A stretch of DNA of 64,000 bases from Candidatus Saccharimonadota bacterium (lineage in GTDB: Bacteria; Patescibacteriota; Saccharimonadia; Saccharimonadales; Saccharimonadaceae), in contig JAQGHF010000002.1 of the NCBI GenBank assembly GCA_028288995.1, forward strand, positions 62,001 to 126,000, read 5' to 3'. The notes beneath the pieces were generated by a model. That model saw only the letters and a list, made by a program, of their open reading frames with translations. It made no database searches and was not told where the DNA came from. Position numbers and translations under genes: made by a program. Positions 1 through 8,114 of this stretch are shown piece after piece (the first letter of the stretch is position 1; every line of letters starts with the position of its first letter).

Positions 1-618
1 TTCAAATGGTTTGTCGACTTTATCTCTTAAATGTTTTATATGAACATCTACGGTACTCGTCCAGCTATTTGTATGTGAGCTCCAGACATGATCCATGATC
101 ATATCTCGAGTCATTATTCTGCCCTTATTAATAATCAAGTATTCTAATATATCGAATTCCTTACGACGTAGCTTGATATCGACTCCTAATCTCGAGACTT
201 TGTGTTGGTCTACATCCATCTTAAGATCGCGGTATTCGATCATTGATCGTATATGGTTCCTGTTTTGTCGACGACCGACGGCTGCAATCCTGGCACGTAA
301 CTCATCAGTATTAAAAGGTTTTGTAACGTAATCGTCTGCGCCGGCATCTAGTAAGCTTATTCGGTCTGTCATATCGGAATTACCAGTGAGTACGAGGATG
401 GGATTGTTAACTTTTAGCAAACGCATATTCTTACAAACCTCTAACCCTGACATACCCGGCAAACCAAGATCTAAAAGAATAACACCGTATTCAATTGATT
501 TAACTCTTTCTAGCGCATCTTCACCATTCTCAACTACATCAACAACGTAAGATTTCCTAAGGTAATAGGATATTCTTTCCGCAAGGCGTTGATTATCTTC
601 AACAAGAAGTAATTTCAT
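1..618 (-). CDS. OmpR-family response regulator (C-terminus cut by window edge)
   Basis: DNA-binding response regulator of a two-component system. The frame is open from an ATG at 618 to the window edge (206 residues seen). The receiver domain is residues 1-115, with acidic pair E7/D8, phosphoacceptor D50 in LLDLGLPG, T78 and K100 in VTKPF, all canonical. A winged-helix Trans_reg_C domain starts near residue 126 and its recognition region (TVDVHIKHLRDKVD) is visible, so only the last few residues are missing. A partner histidine kinase would be expected beyond the left edge; none is in the window. Regulon unknown. Confidence 0.93.
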   Translation of the reverse strand, partial: MKLLLVEDNQRLAERISYYLRKSYVVDVVENGEDALERVKSIEYGVILLDLGLPGMSGLEVCKNMRLLKVNNPILVLTGNSDMTDRISLLDAGADDYVTKPFNTDELRARIAAVGRRQNRNHIRSMIEYRDLKMDVDQHKVSRLGVDIKLRRKEFDILEYLIINKGRIMTRDMIMDHVWSSHTNSWTSTVDVHIKHLRDKVDKPFE

Positions 619-724
619 ATTTCTTTGTAATATCTTTCATATTACTTAAGCTTATGCCATTTTTATTAAATAATCTTTAACTTTTTTAGCGGGCTTGTGT
701 ATTCAAGAGGAGTATCATAAAGAC

Positions 725-1252
725 ATGACCATTTACGACCTCTTAGTCCGTATATTCGCTGACGGTGGTGTTGTCGCTGTTATCCTCATCGGCGGCCTTG
801 TCCTACTCTTCAAGATTCCCAAAGGCAAACGCTTTGAAGCCTATACTCGCATTCTTATGGCGGGTCTGACGACCTACTTAATTGCGAAATTTGTTGCCTC
901 AATCTATCAACCATCGTTCGAACGTCCTTTCGAGCTGCTGGGCGCTGCACCTGGTGCACTCTACCTTAATAATCCTGGTTTTCCATCAGACCATGCACTA
1001 TTTGCAACCGCCATTACTGCAGCCGTTTGGTTTGAGACTCGCATGAAAAAGACCACGCTAGTACTAGTGGTTCTGACGGTATTAATGTGTGTTGGTCGAG
1101 TGTTGGCGCTAGTTCACACGCCACTCGATGTCGCAGGGGGTATTGTCATAGGCCTTGTAGGTGCGGTATGGTATGTACATAAGACACCGGTGGGAGAAAA
1201 AGAGGTGAGTCATGGCACAGATAATCATCACAGATCAGCAAGCAGTCGCTGA
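725..1252 (+). CDS. PAP2-family membrane phosphatase (undecaprenyl-pyrophosphatase-like)
   Basis: Integral membrane lipid-phosphate phosphatase of 175 residues with about five hydrophobic helices. PAP2 motifs are visible: RP at 67-68, PSDH at 87-90 (PSGH variant), and a perfect R-x5-H-x3-D (R125, H131, D135). By family (BcrC/PgpB) it probably dephosphorylates undecaprenyl pyrophosphate or a related lipid, recycling the cell-wall carrier; the substrate is inferred. I chose the ATG at 725, with AAGAGGAG upstream at about 706-713, over an ATG at 695 that would add ten hydrophilic residues. The end overlaps the next gene by 41 bp, so the two are probably co-translated. Confidence 0.85.
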   Translation: MTIYDLLVRIFADGGVVAVILIGGLVLLFKIPKGKRFEAYTRILMAGLTTYLIAKFVASIYQPSFERPFELLGAAPGALYLNNPGFPSDHALFATAITAAVWFETRMKKTTLVLVVLTVLMCVGRVLALVHTPLDVAGGIVIGLVGAVWYVHKTPVGEKEVSHGTDNHHRSASSR

Positions 1253-1694
1253 ATCGTATGCAATGTGGGTACGAACTGTCGTACTTGGTGCCGTTACTGG
1301 AATTATCTTTTGGCTTCTGACTATTATCACCTCGCGTTACATTGTCGATCCGCTCGCATGCGGGCGACTGATGAATGCAACCCTCTGCGTTGATTCGATG
1401 CCTTTTGCTGGCAATATTGCTGCAATCTTAGCAGCGGTTGTCGGAGTCATCGCGATGGTGCGTATTGGTGCTGCACGACCGATTGTGATTGCCATTGCAT
1501 CGGCGGCACTCCTCTGGGATCTAGCAACGTGGACTGACGGACTTTTCTGGCTGGAAGCAGTTGCGTGGAGCATCGTTTTGTACGCAGCTGTCTATGCCTT
1601 GTTTGCCTGGATTACTCGTTATGCAACCCTTTGGATGACGATCGCAATCAGTGTACTTATTGTCCTCATTATTCGTATTGCACTCGTCCTGTAA
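1212..1694 (+). CDS. Small polytopic membrane protein, unknown function
   Basis: 160 residues with about four to five strongly hydrophobic segments (approximately 19-40, 64-83, 88-105, 112-135 and 140-160). No family recognised. The start is preceded by GAGGTGAG and lies inside the end of the PAP2 phosphatase gene, which implies translational coupling and perhaps a joint envelope role. Two cysteines lie in the first extramembrane loop (about residues 50 and 59). Function cannot be stated. Confidence 0.7.
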   Translation: MAQIIITDQQAVAESYAMWVRTVVLGAVTGIIFWLLTIITSRYIVDPLACGRLMNATLCVDSMPFAGNIAAILAAVVGVIAMVRIGAARPIVIAIASAALLWDLATWTDGLFWLEAVAWSIVLYAAVYALFAWITRYATLWMTIAISVLIVLIIRIALVL

Positions 1695-1777
1695 AATCCT
1701 GTAAAAAGCCTGAGAAAATCGTCGCAAACCATAGCCTTTATGCTAGAATAGCCACAGTAATAATCCGAGGGTAGGGA

Positions 1778-4006
1778 ATGGTCACTAAAAAGCAAAAGCA
1801 TGCTGTGTCTGTACATAAACACGTCAAGTTAAAGGCACACCACGCGAAGCCGTATCGCAAACGTCATGTTGGACTTTTGTTCGTCTCTTTATTGGCACTG
1901 ATCTTCCTCGGAACTCTTTTAGTGCAGTATCGTGATCAAATTGTTAGCGGTATTTCGAGTAGTAAGACCTTCGTCAGTGGTCTATTTCTTCAGAAGGATT
2001 CATATAATGTGAATGTTGCGTCATCTTATGGATTTAATATGACCTATGACCAAAAAACCTTCTACGGCAGTGCGATTAGTGATGATACAGGCGCCCTTTT
2101 CATTGGGAGTGAACTGAGCCAGCAACGTGCCTACACTATTGTGCGTGTTGCACCGAATTTTGCCTCAGGGACACACGCATCGACGGCAGGTTCAACGCTT
2201 ACTATGACACTTCACCCAGGTGGTGTAGGTGCGAAAAATACACTGGATGCCATTGCCTTGCAAGATGGTGGTATTGATTCAACAAAGGTTATGCGCGTCA
2301 CTACTGTCACCGCAAATATTGGCGGTGAAACGTTCCAAAAGAACACATGGCAATCAAAGGTTTCAAGTGCACTATCGCCAGCTTTGACTGCGAGATTTGT
2401 GACATATTCTGGGTTAGTACGGGGGGATGTCTTTACGATTGCTATTAGCCTTGGTGTGACAGGTACAGATGAGTCGGTTTATACGCCGGTGCTTAATACA
2501 CTTTCATTCGATAATAAAGTTGGCTTTGTTGCCACGCCGTCCGACGCTGTTATCGCGAAAGTCCAAGCATCGCGTAGTCTGCTTGATACGATCACAAACA
2601 CCGGTATTGCAGCAGCGGCTTCAAATAGTGTTAATTTGAGTGGGTCTGAACAAGTTGCAGCACTATATAGTCCGGCTGTCGTAAAGATTTATAACGCCTA
2701 CTGTATGGATATTTCAATTGACGGAAAAGCATATGGAACGGATTATTGTAGCGCCGCATCTGGGTCTGGTTTCTTCCTGAGTCAGGATGGATACCTTGCG
2801 ACGAATGGTCATGTTGCATCAGTAACACCACTTGATCTTGTCATTACTGATGCACTCAGCCAGTACGTCAATAAGGGTGAACCAAAGTATCTCGATTATC
2901 TGCTGAGTCTTACTACATTGAAGTCATCTAATATCCCTGCGAGCGCAACACCAACACAAGTTATCGGCCTTATGGTTGATGCGATGTACAAGCTTGATCC
3001 GACTCGCTTTACTGCAACAAACGATGTTGAGAATCTATTGGTACAGGTGACGTCAAAAAATCCTGATATCACCGCACTACTACAAGATACAAAAGATAGG
3101 ACAGCATACACAGCCGCAGATACGACTGTCTTGAAAGCAAACCTTGTTGCTGCGGATTATCGTGCGAATGATGGCTACGATGGATTTAAAGCATCTGACG
3201 TTGCGATCATTAAGGTAGACGGCAAAAACTTCCCAATCGTGAAGCTCGGGAGCATTAGCACAGCAGTTCAAGGATCTGATCTTTCTATCCTTGGCTATCC
3301 TGGAAATGCATCCGACAACGGTATCGTTGATTCAACTTCAAGCGAAGTGACACTGACAACTGGAAAAGTATCGTCAATCAAGAACGCATCCGGTAGCGAC
3401 AAGAAATTGATTGAAACAGACACGACAATTGGACACGGAAATAGTGGCGGTCCCGCACTTGCCAATAACGGTGAAGTGGTGGGAATCGCAACCTATACCG
3501 CCGATGGTTCAGGTAGTGGCAACAGTGTATTTAATTACATTCGTGATATCAAAGACCTAATCGATCTTGCGTCTGCCCGTAATATCACCTTTGATACGAA
3601 GAGTGCGACTCAAGCTGCATGGCAGGAGGGAATTGCGAACTTCTACACCTCGCATTACTCGAAGGCTCTAAAGAACTTTGCTGTTGTTGAGAACCTCTAT
3701 CCAAATGACTCAAAGGTTGCTAGCTTCACCGCAGCTGCACAGAAGAATATTGCAGACGGTAAAGACGTTATCGACTTTCCGTTGATTCCTGTGATCATTA
3801 TTGCGGTCATCGGGCTTGCCGGTGTCGGCTTTGGAATGTTGTTTATCATCCGCCATCACAAGAAGCACGTCATCTATAATGCTGGTGTTGCGCAGGGTAC
3901 GGTGCAACCCGTTGGTCCTGGTGATTCAACACAAACTGTCACTGTCTCACAAAATGGACCAACGGTTGGCGTACCACTCGTTTCGGACGATCCACCAAAG
4001 CAGTAA
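1778..4006 (+). CDS. Membrane-anchored trypsin-like serine protease with large insertion
   Basis: 742-residue S1C/HtrA-like protease. A basic His/Lys-rich N-terminus is followed by a membrane helix at about 31-50, a roughly 250-residue extracytoplasmic domain of unknown type, then the protease. The catalytic triad reads as H345 (ATNGHV), D474 (SDVAIIK) and S556 (GHGNSGGP). His and Asp are about 129 residues apart, far more than in ordinary trypsin folds, because of an inserted helical segment at about 350-460. After the protease come a short TPR-like stretch (about 610-650), a second membrane helix (about 669-692) and a cytoplasmic tail. No PDZ domain is seen. An SD-like AGGGTAGGG precedes the ATG. 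Probable role: envelope protein quality control or surface processing. Confidence 0.85.
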   Translation: MVTKKQKHAVSVHKHVKLKAHHAKPYRKRHVGLLFVSLLALIFLGTLLVQYRDQIVSGISSSKTFVSGLFLQKDSYNVNVASSYGFNMTYDQKTFYGSAISDDTGALFIGSELSQQRAYTIVRVAPNFASGTHASTAGSTLTMTLHPGGVGAKNTLDAIALQDGGIDSTKVMRVTTVTANIGGETFQKNTWQSKVSSALSPALTARFVTYSGLVRGDVFTIAISLGVTGTDESVYTPVLNTLSFDNKVGFVATPSDAVIAKVQASRSLLDTITNTGIAAAASNSVNLSGSEQVAALYSPAVVKIYNAYCMDISIDGKAYGTDYCSAASGSGFFLSQDGYLATNGHVASVTPLDLVITDALSQYVNKGEPKYLDYLLSLTTLKSSNIPASATPTQVIGLMVDAMYKLDPTRFTATNDVENLLVQVTSKNPDITALLQDTKDRTAYTAADTTVLKANLVAADYRANDGYDGFKASDVAIIKVDGKNFPIVKLGSISTAVQGSDLSILGYPGNASDNGIVDSTSSEVTLTTGKVSSIKNASGSDKKLIETDTTIGHGNSGGPALANNGEVVGIATYTADGSGSGNSVFNYIRDIKDLIDLASARNITFDTKSATQAAWQEGIANFYTSHYSKALKNFAVVENLYPNDSKVASFTAAAQKNIADGKDVIDFPLIPVIIIAVIGLAGVGFGMLFIIRHHKKHVIYNAGVAQGTVQPVGPGDSTQTVTVSQNGPTVGVPLVSDDPPKQ

Positions 4007-4013
4007 ACGTATA

Positions 4014-4050
4014 AAGAATCCCACTCTTAGCGAGGGGGTCCTTTATTATT
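4014..4050 (+). terminator. Imperfect terminator after the serine protease gene
   Basis: Imperfect inverted repeat (AAAGAATCCCACTC ... GAGGGGGTCCTTT) followed by a T-rich run, directly after the protease stop and just before the -10 box of rmuC. Several mismatches make it weaker than the other terminators in the window. Confidence 0.5.
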
Positions 4051-4060
4051 ATGCTTTTGC

Positions 4061-4066
4061 TATACT
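4061..4066 (+). promoter_or_regulatory. -10 box of a probably leaderless rmuC transcript
   Basis: TATACT with only 6 nt (AGTGAT) between it and the ATG at 4073. Since transcription usually starts 6-7 nt after the -10 box, the mRNA should begin at the start codon. No Shine-Dalgarno sequence is present. Confidence 0.65.
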
Positions 4067-4072
4067 AGTGAT

Positions 4073-5152
4073 ATGGAACAAGTCTTGTTGGTGATTCTTT
4101 TGGTAGTAGTCTTGGGTCTTGGGGCTGCGTTGTTTGCAATCAGCCAGCGTCTTCGTGATATGAAGCCGAATGACAACAATGGCGGTGTTGAAATGTTGAA
4201 ATCAGATGTGACGGAACTGAACCGAACGATTGCAGCCTTACAAACATCTCTTGGTGATAAGTTGGAACGAAACGCCACTAATATGCAATCGTCGATGCAA
4301 AGGCAGCTGACAGAAAGTGGTAAGTTGGTGAGTGATGTGACGCAGCGCCTTGCAAAACTAGATGAAACTAATCGCCGCGTTATTGATGTTGCGGATGAGC
4401 TGAAGACACTACAGAACGTGCTGCAAAATCCAAAGCAACGTGGAGTGTTTGGTGAATACTATTTGGAATCAGTGCTTTCTAATATCTTGCCGACAAAAAA
4501 TTATCAGATGCAGTACAAGTTTAAAGATGGCAATATTGCCGATGCAGTTGTCTTCCTTGATAAAGGATTGATCCTTGCGATTGACAGTAAGTTTAGCCTT
4601 GAGAACTATAATCGTATGGTTTCGTCGACGACAAAAGTCGAACGCGAAGAATGGCTCAAGAAAGTTCGCACAGACCTAAAAGGACGTATCGACGAAACGA
4701 GTAAATATATCTTGCCTGCAGAAAAAACAATGGACTTTGCGTTCATGTTTATTCCCAGTGAATCGTTATACTATGACCTCTTAATTGGGGATGTTGGAAC
4801 AGGTTCTTCGGCACGTGATCTTATTGAATATGCCTTCCGCGAGAAACAGGTGATTATTGTGAGTCCAACCAGCTTTATGGCGTATCTTCAGACCGTATTG
4901 CAAGGTCTTCGCAGCCTCCAGATTGAGGAGCAAGCAAAAGATATTCAGATCCAGGTAGGCAAGCTTGGGCGCCATATTGCGGCGTTCGATAGCTTTATGG
5001 GAAAGCTGGGGAATTCACTCGGTACGACAGTGAACCACTACAACAATGCGCACAAAGAACTTGGCAAGATTGATACCGATGTCGTCAAGATTGCGAACAC
5101 CGACAAGAGTGTTGAAGCGCTGTTGATCGATAGACCGCAACTCGACGAATAA
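4073..5152 (+). CDS. rmuC: RmuC family DNA recombination protein
   Basis: 359 residues. An N-terminal membrane helix (about 2-23) precedes a coiled-coil region (about 35-110). The conserved RmuC core begins near 120 (NPKQRGVFGEYYLESVL) and includes AIDSKFSLENY and FIPSESLYYDLL, typical of this PD-(D/E)xK-like nuclease family. RmuC limits inversions at short inverted repeats in E. coli; the biochemical activity is not well established. It lies alone behind its own leaderless-type promoter. Confidence 0.93.
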   Translation: MEQVLLVILLVVVLGLGAALFAISQRLRDMKPNDNNGGVEMLKSDVTELNRTIAALQTSLGDKLERNATNMQSSMQRQLTESGKLVSDVTQRLAKLDETNRRVIDVADELKTLQNVLQNPKQRGVFGEYYLESVLSNILPTKNYQMQYKFKDGNIADAVVFLDKGLILAIDSKFSLENYNRMVSSTTKVEREEWLKKVRTDLKGRIDETSKYILPAEKTMDFAFMFIPSESLYYDLLIGDVGTGSSARDLIEYAFREKQVIIVSPTSFMAYLQTVLQGLRSLQIEEQAKDIQIQVGKLGRHIAAFDSFMGKLGNSLGTTVNHYNNAHKELGKIDTDVVKIANTDKSVEALLIDRPQLDE

Positions 5153-5173
5153 TTATCTGCTAGAATACAGGTA

Positions 5174-5833
5174 ATGATAAAAAAGACAGAAAATTCGGCA
5201 CAAAACGCACATGACTACATGTTGATACTTGGTGCTTTGAGCGTTGCATTTTCGGAGGTTGAAAGAGCACCGAGATATCCGGATGGTGATCGCGAGACAG
5301 ATGTCGAACATAGTTTTCATTTGGCAATATCTGCGATGGAGCTTGCGGCTGACTTTTATCCTGATCTTGATATTGGACTCGTATCACAGTTTAGCCTGGT
5401 GCACGATCTTCCGGAAGTGTATGCCGGCGATGTATGGACCTTTGACATAAGTGACGAAGAACGCGCAAAGAAAGAGGCAACCGAGGCCCAGGCAACCACT
5501 CGGCTATTAAAAGAGCTACCTCCACATATGGCACAGCTTCTGGAAAGATACGAGGCTCAAGTTGAGCCAGAGGCTCGTTTCGTACGTTTCGTTGATAAGT
5601 TACTTCCTGCAATCATTAATATTATGGCCGGTGATGCGAATACATTTAAAGAAGATTATAACGTTGCCTCGATTGGTGATTTATTAAAAAGCCATGAAGG
5701 GCATCGACAAGAACTCTTACGAAAGTTTCCAGAGTTTGATTCGATACATATCGTCAAAGACTTGCTATTTGACTCGTTATCGAACTATGTCTATAGCAGC
5801 CAAAATTACAAAAACATTTTCAAAGACAATTAA
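5174..5833 (+). CDS. HD-domain hydrolase (YfbR-like)
   Basis: 219-residue HD superfamily metal-dependent phosphohydrolase. Metal ligands can be read: H in DVEHSFH, the HD pair in SLVHDLPE with a following acidic residue, and D in RFVDKLLP. The arrangement resembles HD_3/YfbR-type 5'-nucleotidases, so a nucleotide-salvage or house-cleaning role is plausible but inferred. TAGAAT at 5161-5166 lies 7 nt before the ATG with no SD, so the transcript is probably leaderless. A strong hairpin terminator follows at once. Confidence 0.8.
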   Translation: MIKKTENSAQNAHDYMLILGALSVAFSEVERAPRYPDGDRETDVEHSFHLAISAMELAADFYPDLDIGLVSQFSLVHDLPEVYAGDVWTFDISDEERAKKEATEAQATTRLLKELPPHMAQLLERYEAQVEPEARFVRFVDKLLPAIINIMAGDANTFKEDYNVASIGDLLKSHEGHRQELLRKFPEFDSIHIVKDLLFDSLSNYVYSSQNYKNIFKDN

Positions 5834-5864
5834 AATACCTCGCTGGTCATTAGCGAGGTATTTT
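5832..5864 (+). terminator. Bidirectional rho-independent terminator
   Basis: Perfect 13-bp stem (5832-5844 with 5852-5864, AAAATACCTCGCT arm) and a 7-nt loop, flanked by A and T runs. It separates the HD-hydrolase gene from the convergent aquaporin gene and can serve both strands. Confidence 0.9.
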
Positions 5865-5887
5865 AGTTTTGGTGTGTTACTTAGTAA

Positions 5888-6724
5888 CTAAGCTTCTTTG
5901 CCACGGAGTAGGTCGTAAATGACGAATCCGATGACAGCACCGATGGCTGGAGCAAGTGCGTAAATCGCAAATGGCCAGATGCTAGTCCAGCTGTATGCGT
6001 GCAAAGCAATCGCAACGGCAGGGTTAATAACGGCAGTTGCAGCAACGTAGCCAGCAGCACTTACAGCAATCATGAGAGCTGTAAAGATACCAAGTCCGAT
6101 GGTAAACGCACCAGTAAGACGGTCACGGACAACGCGGGTAGCGCTAGCGTAGGCAAGTCCAAGGATCGCTGTACCAGTTAACTCAGAGAAGAAGACGAAC
6201 CATTCTTTTCCAGTTAGTTTTGCAACGTCAGCAGCAGCAAACAATGATGGAGCTGTTTGTCCATATGCTTGCGCCTGTGCACTCACTGCATCAGCACCAC
6301 TGATGAAGCCATTGAGTACGACGTACGCAAGAGCAGCACCAAGACACTGCGCAACGATGTATCCGATAGCTCGTAACCAGCCGATACGGCGAGTAACGAG
6401 AGCACCGATAGTGATCGCAGGGTTAACGTGTGCACCTGAGATTGCCCCAAGTGTTAATATGATACCAACAAGTGCAAAGAGCACGAAAATTGGCTGTCCT
6501 TGTCCGGCGATGACCACACCAGCAAGTAGAAACGTTCCAACAAGTTCAGCGCCAAGTGCGCGCCAGAGTGCTACAGATCGAACAGATTGCTGGATATGTC
6601 CAGATAGTGTGCTCGACGTTGCAGCCACAGGAGCTGTCGTAACGGTCGTTTTGGTTGATTTAGCTGCAGCAGATTTCTTTGCTGGAGCCTTTTTATTTGT
6701 CGAAGCGGCTTTCTTCGTAGCCAT
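5888..6724 (-). CDS. Aquaporin/MIP-family channel with basic N-terminal tail
   Basis: 278-residue major intrinsic protein for passive water or small-solute movement. Six membrane helices and two NPA boxes are visible: SGAHVNPAIT (NPA 101-103) and AVINPAVAIA (NPA 234-236). The usual arginine after the second NPA, part of the ar/R selectivity filter, is valine here, so selectivity may be altered. The first about 45 residues are a Lys/Ala/Thr-rich tail (AAxKK-type repeats) absent from typical aquaporins. On the minus strand the start is preceded by AAGGAGGG at good SD spacing and a TATACT further upstream. Confidence 0.92.
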   Translation of the reverse strand: MATKKAASTNKKAPAKKSAAAKSTKTTVTTAPVAATSSTLSGHIQQSVRSVALWRALGAELVGTFLLAGVVIAGQGQPIFVLFALVGIILTLGAISGAHVNPAITIGALVTRRIGWLRAIGYIVAQCLGAALAYVVLNGFISGADAVSAQAQAYGQTAPSLFAAADVAKLTGKEWFVFFSELTGTAILGLAYASATRVVRDRLTGAFTIGLGIFTALMIAVSAAGYVAATAVINPAVAIALHAYSWTSIWPFAIYALAPAIGAVIGFVIYDLLRGKEA

Positions 6725-6804
6725 ATGTTTCCCTCCTTATAGTCAACATGGTTACAGTATAGCATAAACAGCAACTGTCTAGTTTGATGTATACTAGGGC
6801 ATAT

Positions 6805-7041
6805 ATGGCACTATTTGTAAGACAAGATGAGAATCGATCTGAACTGCAGCAACGACTGGCAACCGAACTGCAAGATCGCGCAAGAAAAAAGGCTGAAGAA
6901 GCCGAACTTCCTGATGGCGTGACTGACTCACAGTATATAAAGGGAACGAAAGAAGGCTCAAGTCTGCTTTGGCTTTGGGTTGTTATCGGTATCCTGGTTG
7001 TTGCTGTCGCAATCTTCATTATCATAAAAACGGCTAAGTAA
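6805..7041 (+). CDS. Small single-pass membrane protein, unknown
   Basis: 78 residues: an acidic/basic, probably helical N-terminal half (about 5-40, ending near LPDGVTDSQ) and one C-terminal membrane helix (about 54-74) ending in KTAK, giving a tail-anchored look. No family recognised. I chose the ATG at 6805 over 6784 because TATACT at 6790-6795 would overlap the longer reading frame and lies 9 nt before this ATG. Monocistronic. Confidence 0.6.
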   Translation: MALFVRQDENRSELQQRLATELQDRARKKAEEAELPDGVTDSQYIKGTKEGSSLLWLWVVIGILVVAVAIFIIIKTAK

Positions 7042-7083
7042 TAAAACCAATGCAAACGGCTTACAGCCTCGAGCGTTTTAGCG

Positions 7084-7089
7084 TATAAT
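7084..7089 (+). promoter_or_regulatory. -10 box of the pheST operon
   Basis: TATAAT ending 11 nt before the pheS ATG. The predicted 5' leader is only a few bases, with no Shine-Dalgarno motif. Confidence 0.6.
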
Positions 7090-7100
7090 AACGACTAGTT

Positions 7101-8114
7101 ATGCCAAGTCATGATTTAGATTCTGTACGACTGCAACTTTTGGAGCGGGTAAAGACAAGCGAGACACCTCGTGATATTCTTCGTGCCCCAGAATTTAAGG
7201 ATTTGTATAGTGCAATTGGTACATTGGCACCCGAAGAAAAGGGTCCTTATGGAAAAGCAGTCAACGAATTAAAACAAGCGATTGAGACCGCCATTGAAGC
7301 CCGCGAGGATGAACTGGAGAGTAGTGAAATTGAAACACTCGATGTAACAGCGCCTTGGGATGTAAATAGTACACAACCTGAATTCTTACCAACCAACGAA
7401 GGATCTGCGCACCCTTTAACAACTGAGATGACGAACGTTATCGACATCTTTACCCGTATGGGATTTGAAGCAGTCGAGTCTCGTCAAATTGATGATGACT
7501 ATCATATGTTCGGATCTTTGAACTTTCCTGAAAATCACCCGGCACGTGATGGCTATGATACCTTCCGTACAGAAGAAGGCTTTATTCCTCCCGCACATAC
7601 TAGTACGATGCAAAACCGTATCCTTAAGGCCGGGAAAGACAAACTTGAAGCTGGCGGACAGATTGCTGCCATTAGTTATGGTCGTGTCTTTCGTAACGAA
7701 GATGTCGATGCAACTCACGAACACACGTTCCATCAGGTTGAGGGTGTCTTTGTCAGTAAAGATGCAACACTTGGCGACATGCTTGGCACACTTCGCAGTT
7801 TCTTCGAAGTCTATTACGGACAGACACTTCGTATTAAGACACAGCCGGCATATTTCCCATTTGTTGAACCTGGACTAGAGTTCGCCATTGAAAAACCAGC
7901 AGCACTTGGTGGTAAATCTGGTGAGTGGCTTGAGATGCTTGGATGCGGCATGATTCACCCGAATGTCCTCCGCGAGGCAGGCATTGATCCAACCAAGTAC
8001 CGTGGCTTTGCCTGGGGTGGTGGTGTTGAGCGTCTCGTTATGTTGAAATACGGCATTGAAGATCTTCGTCATTTTGAATCTGCAAAACTTAATTTCTTGA
8101 GGAAGTTCGCATGA
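7101..8114 (+). CDS. pheS: Phenylalanyl-tRNA synthetase alpha subunit
   Basis: 337 residues, the usual length. Catalytic subunit of the alpha2-beta2 enzyme that charges tRNA-Phe. An N-terminal coiled-coil arm (about 1-80) is followed by the class II catalytic core with HPLTTEM, the GRVFRNEDVDATHEHTFHQ region and the motif 3 GFAWGGGVERLVMLKYG. Its stop overlaps the pheT start by 4 bp (ATGA), so the subunits are translationally coupled. Confidence 0.97.
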   Translation: MPSHDLDSVRLQLLERVKTSETPRDILRAPEFKDLYSAIGTLAPEEKGPYGKAVNELKQAIETAIEAREDELESSEIETLDVTAPWDVNSTQPEFLPTNEGSAHPLTTEMTNVIDIFTRMGFEAVESRQIDDDYHMFGSLNFPENHPARDGYDTFRTEEGFIPPAHTSTMQNRILKAGKDKLEAGGQIAAISYGRVFRNEDVDATHEHTFHQVEGVFVSKDATLGDMLGTLRSFFEVYYGQTLRIKTQPAYFPFVEPGLEFAIEKPAALGGKSGEWLEMLGCGMIHPNVLREAGIDPTKYRGFAWGGGVERLVMLKYGIEDLRHFESAKLNFLRKFA

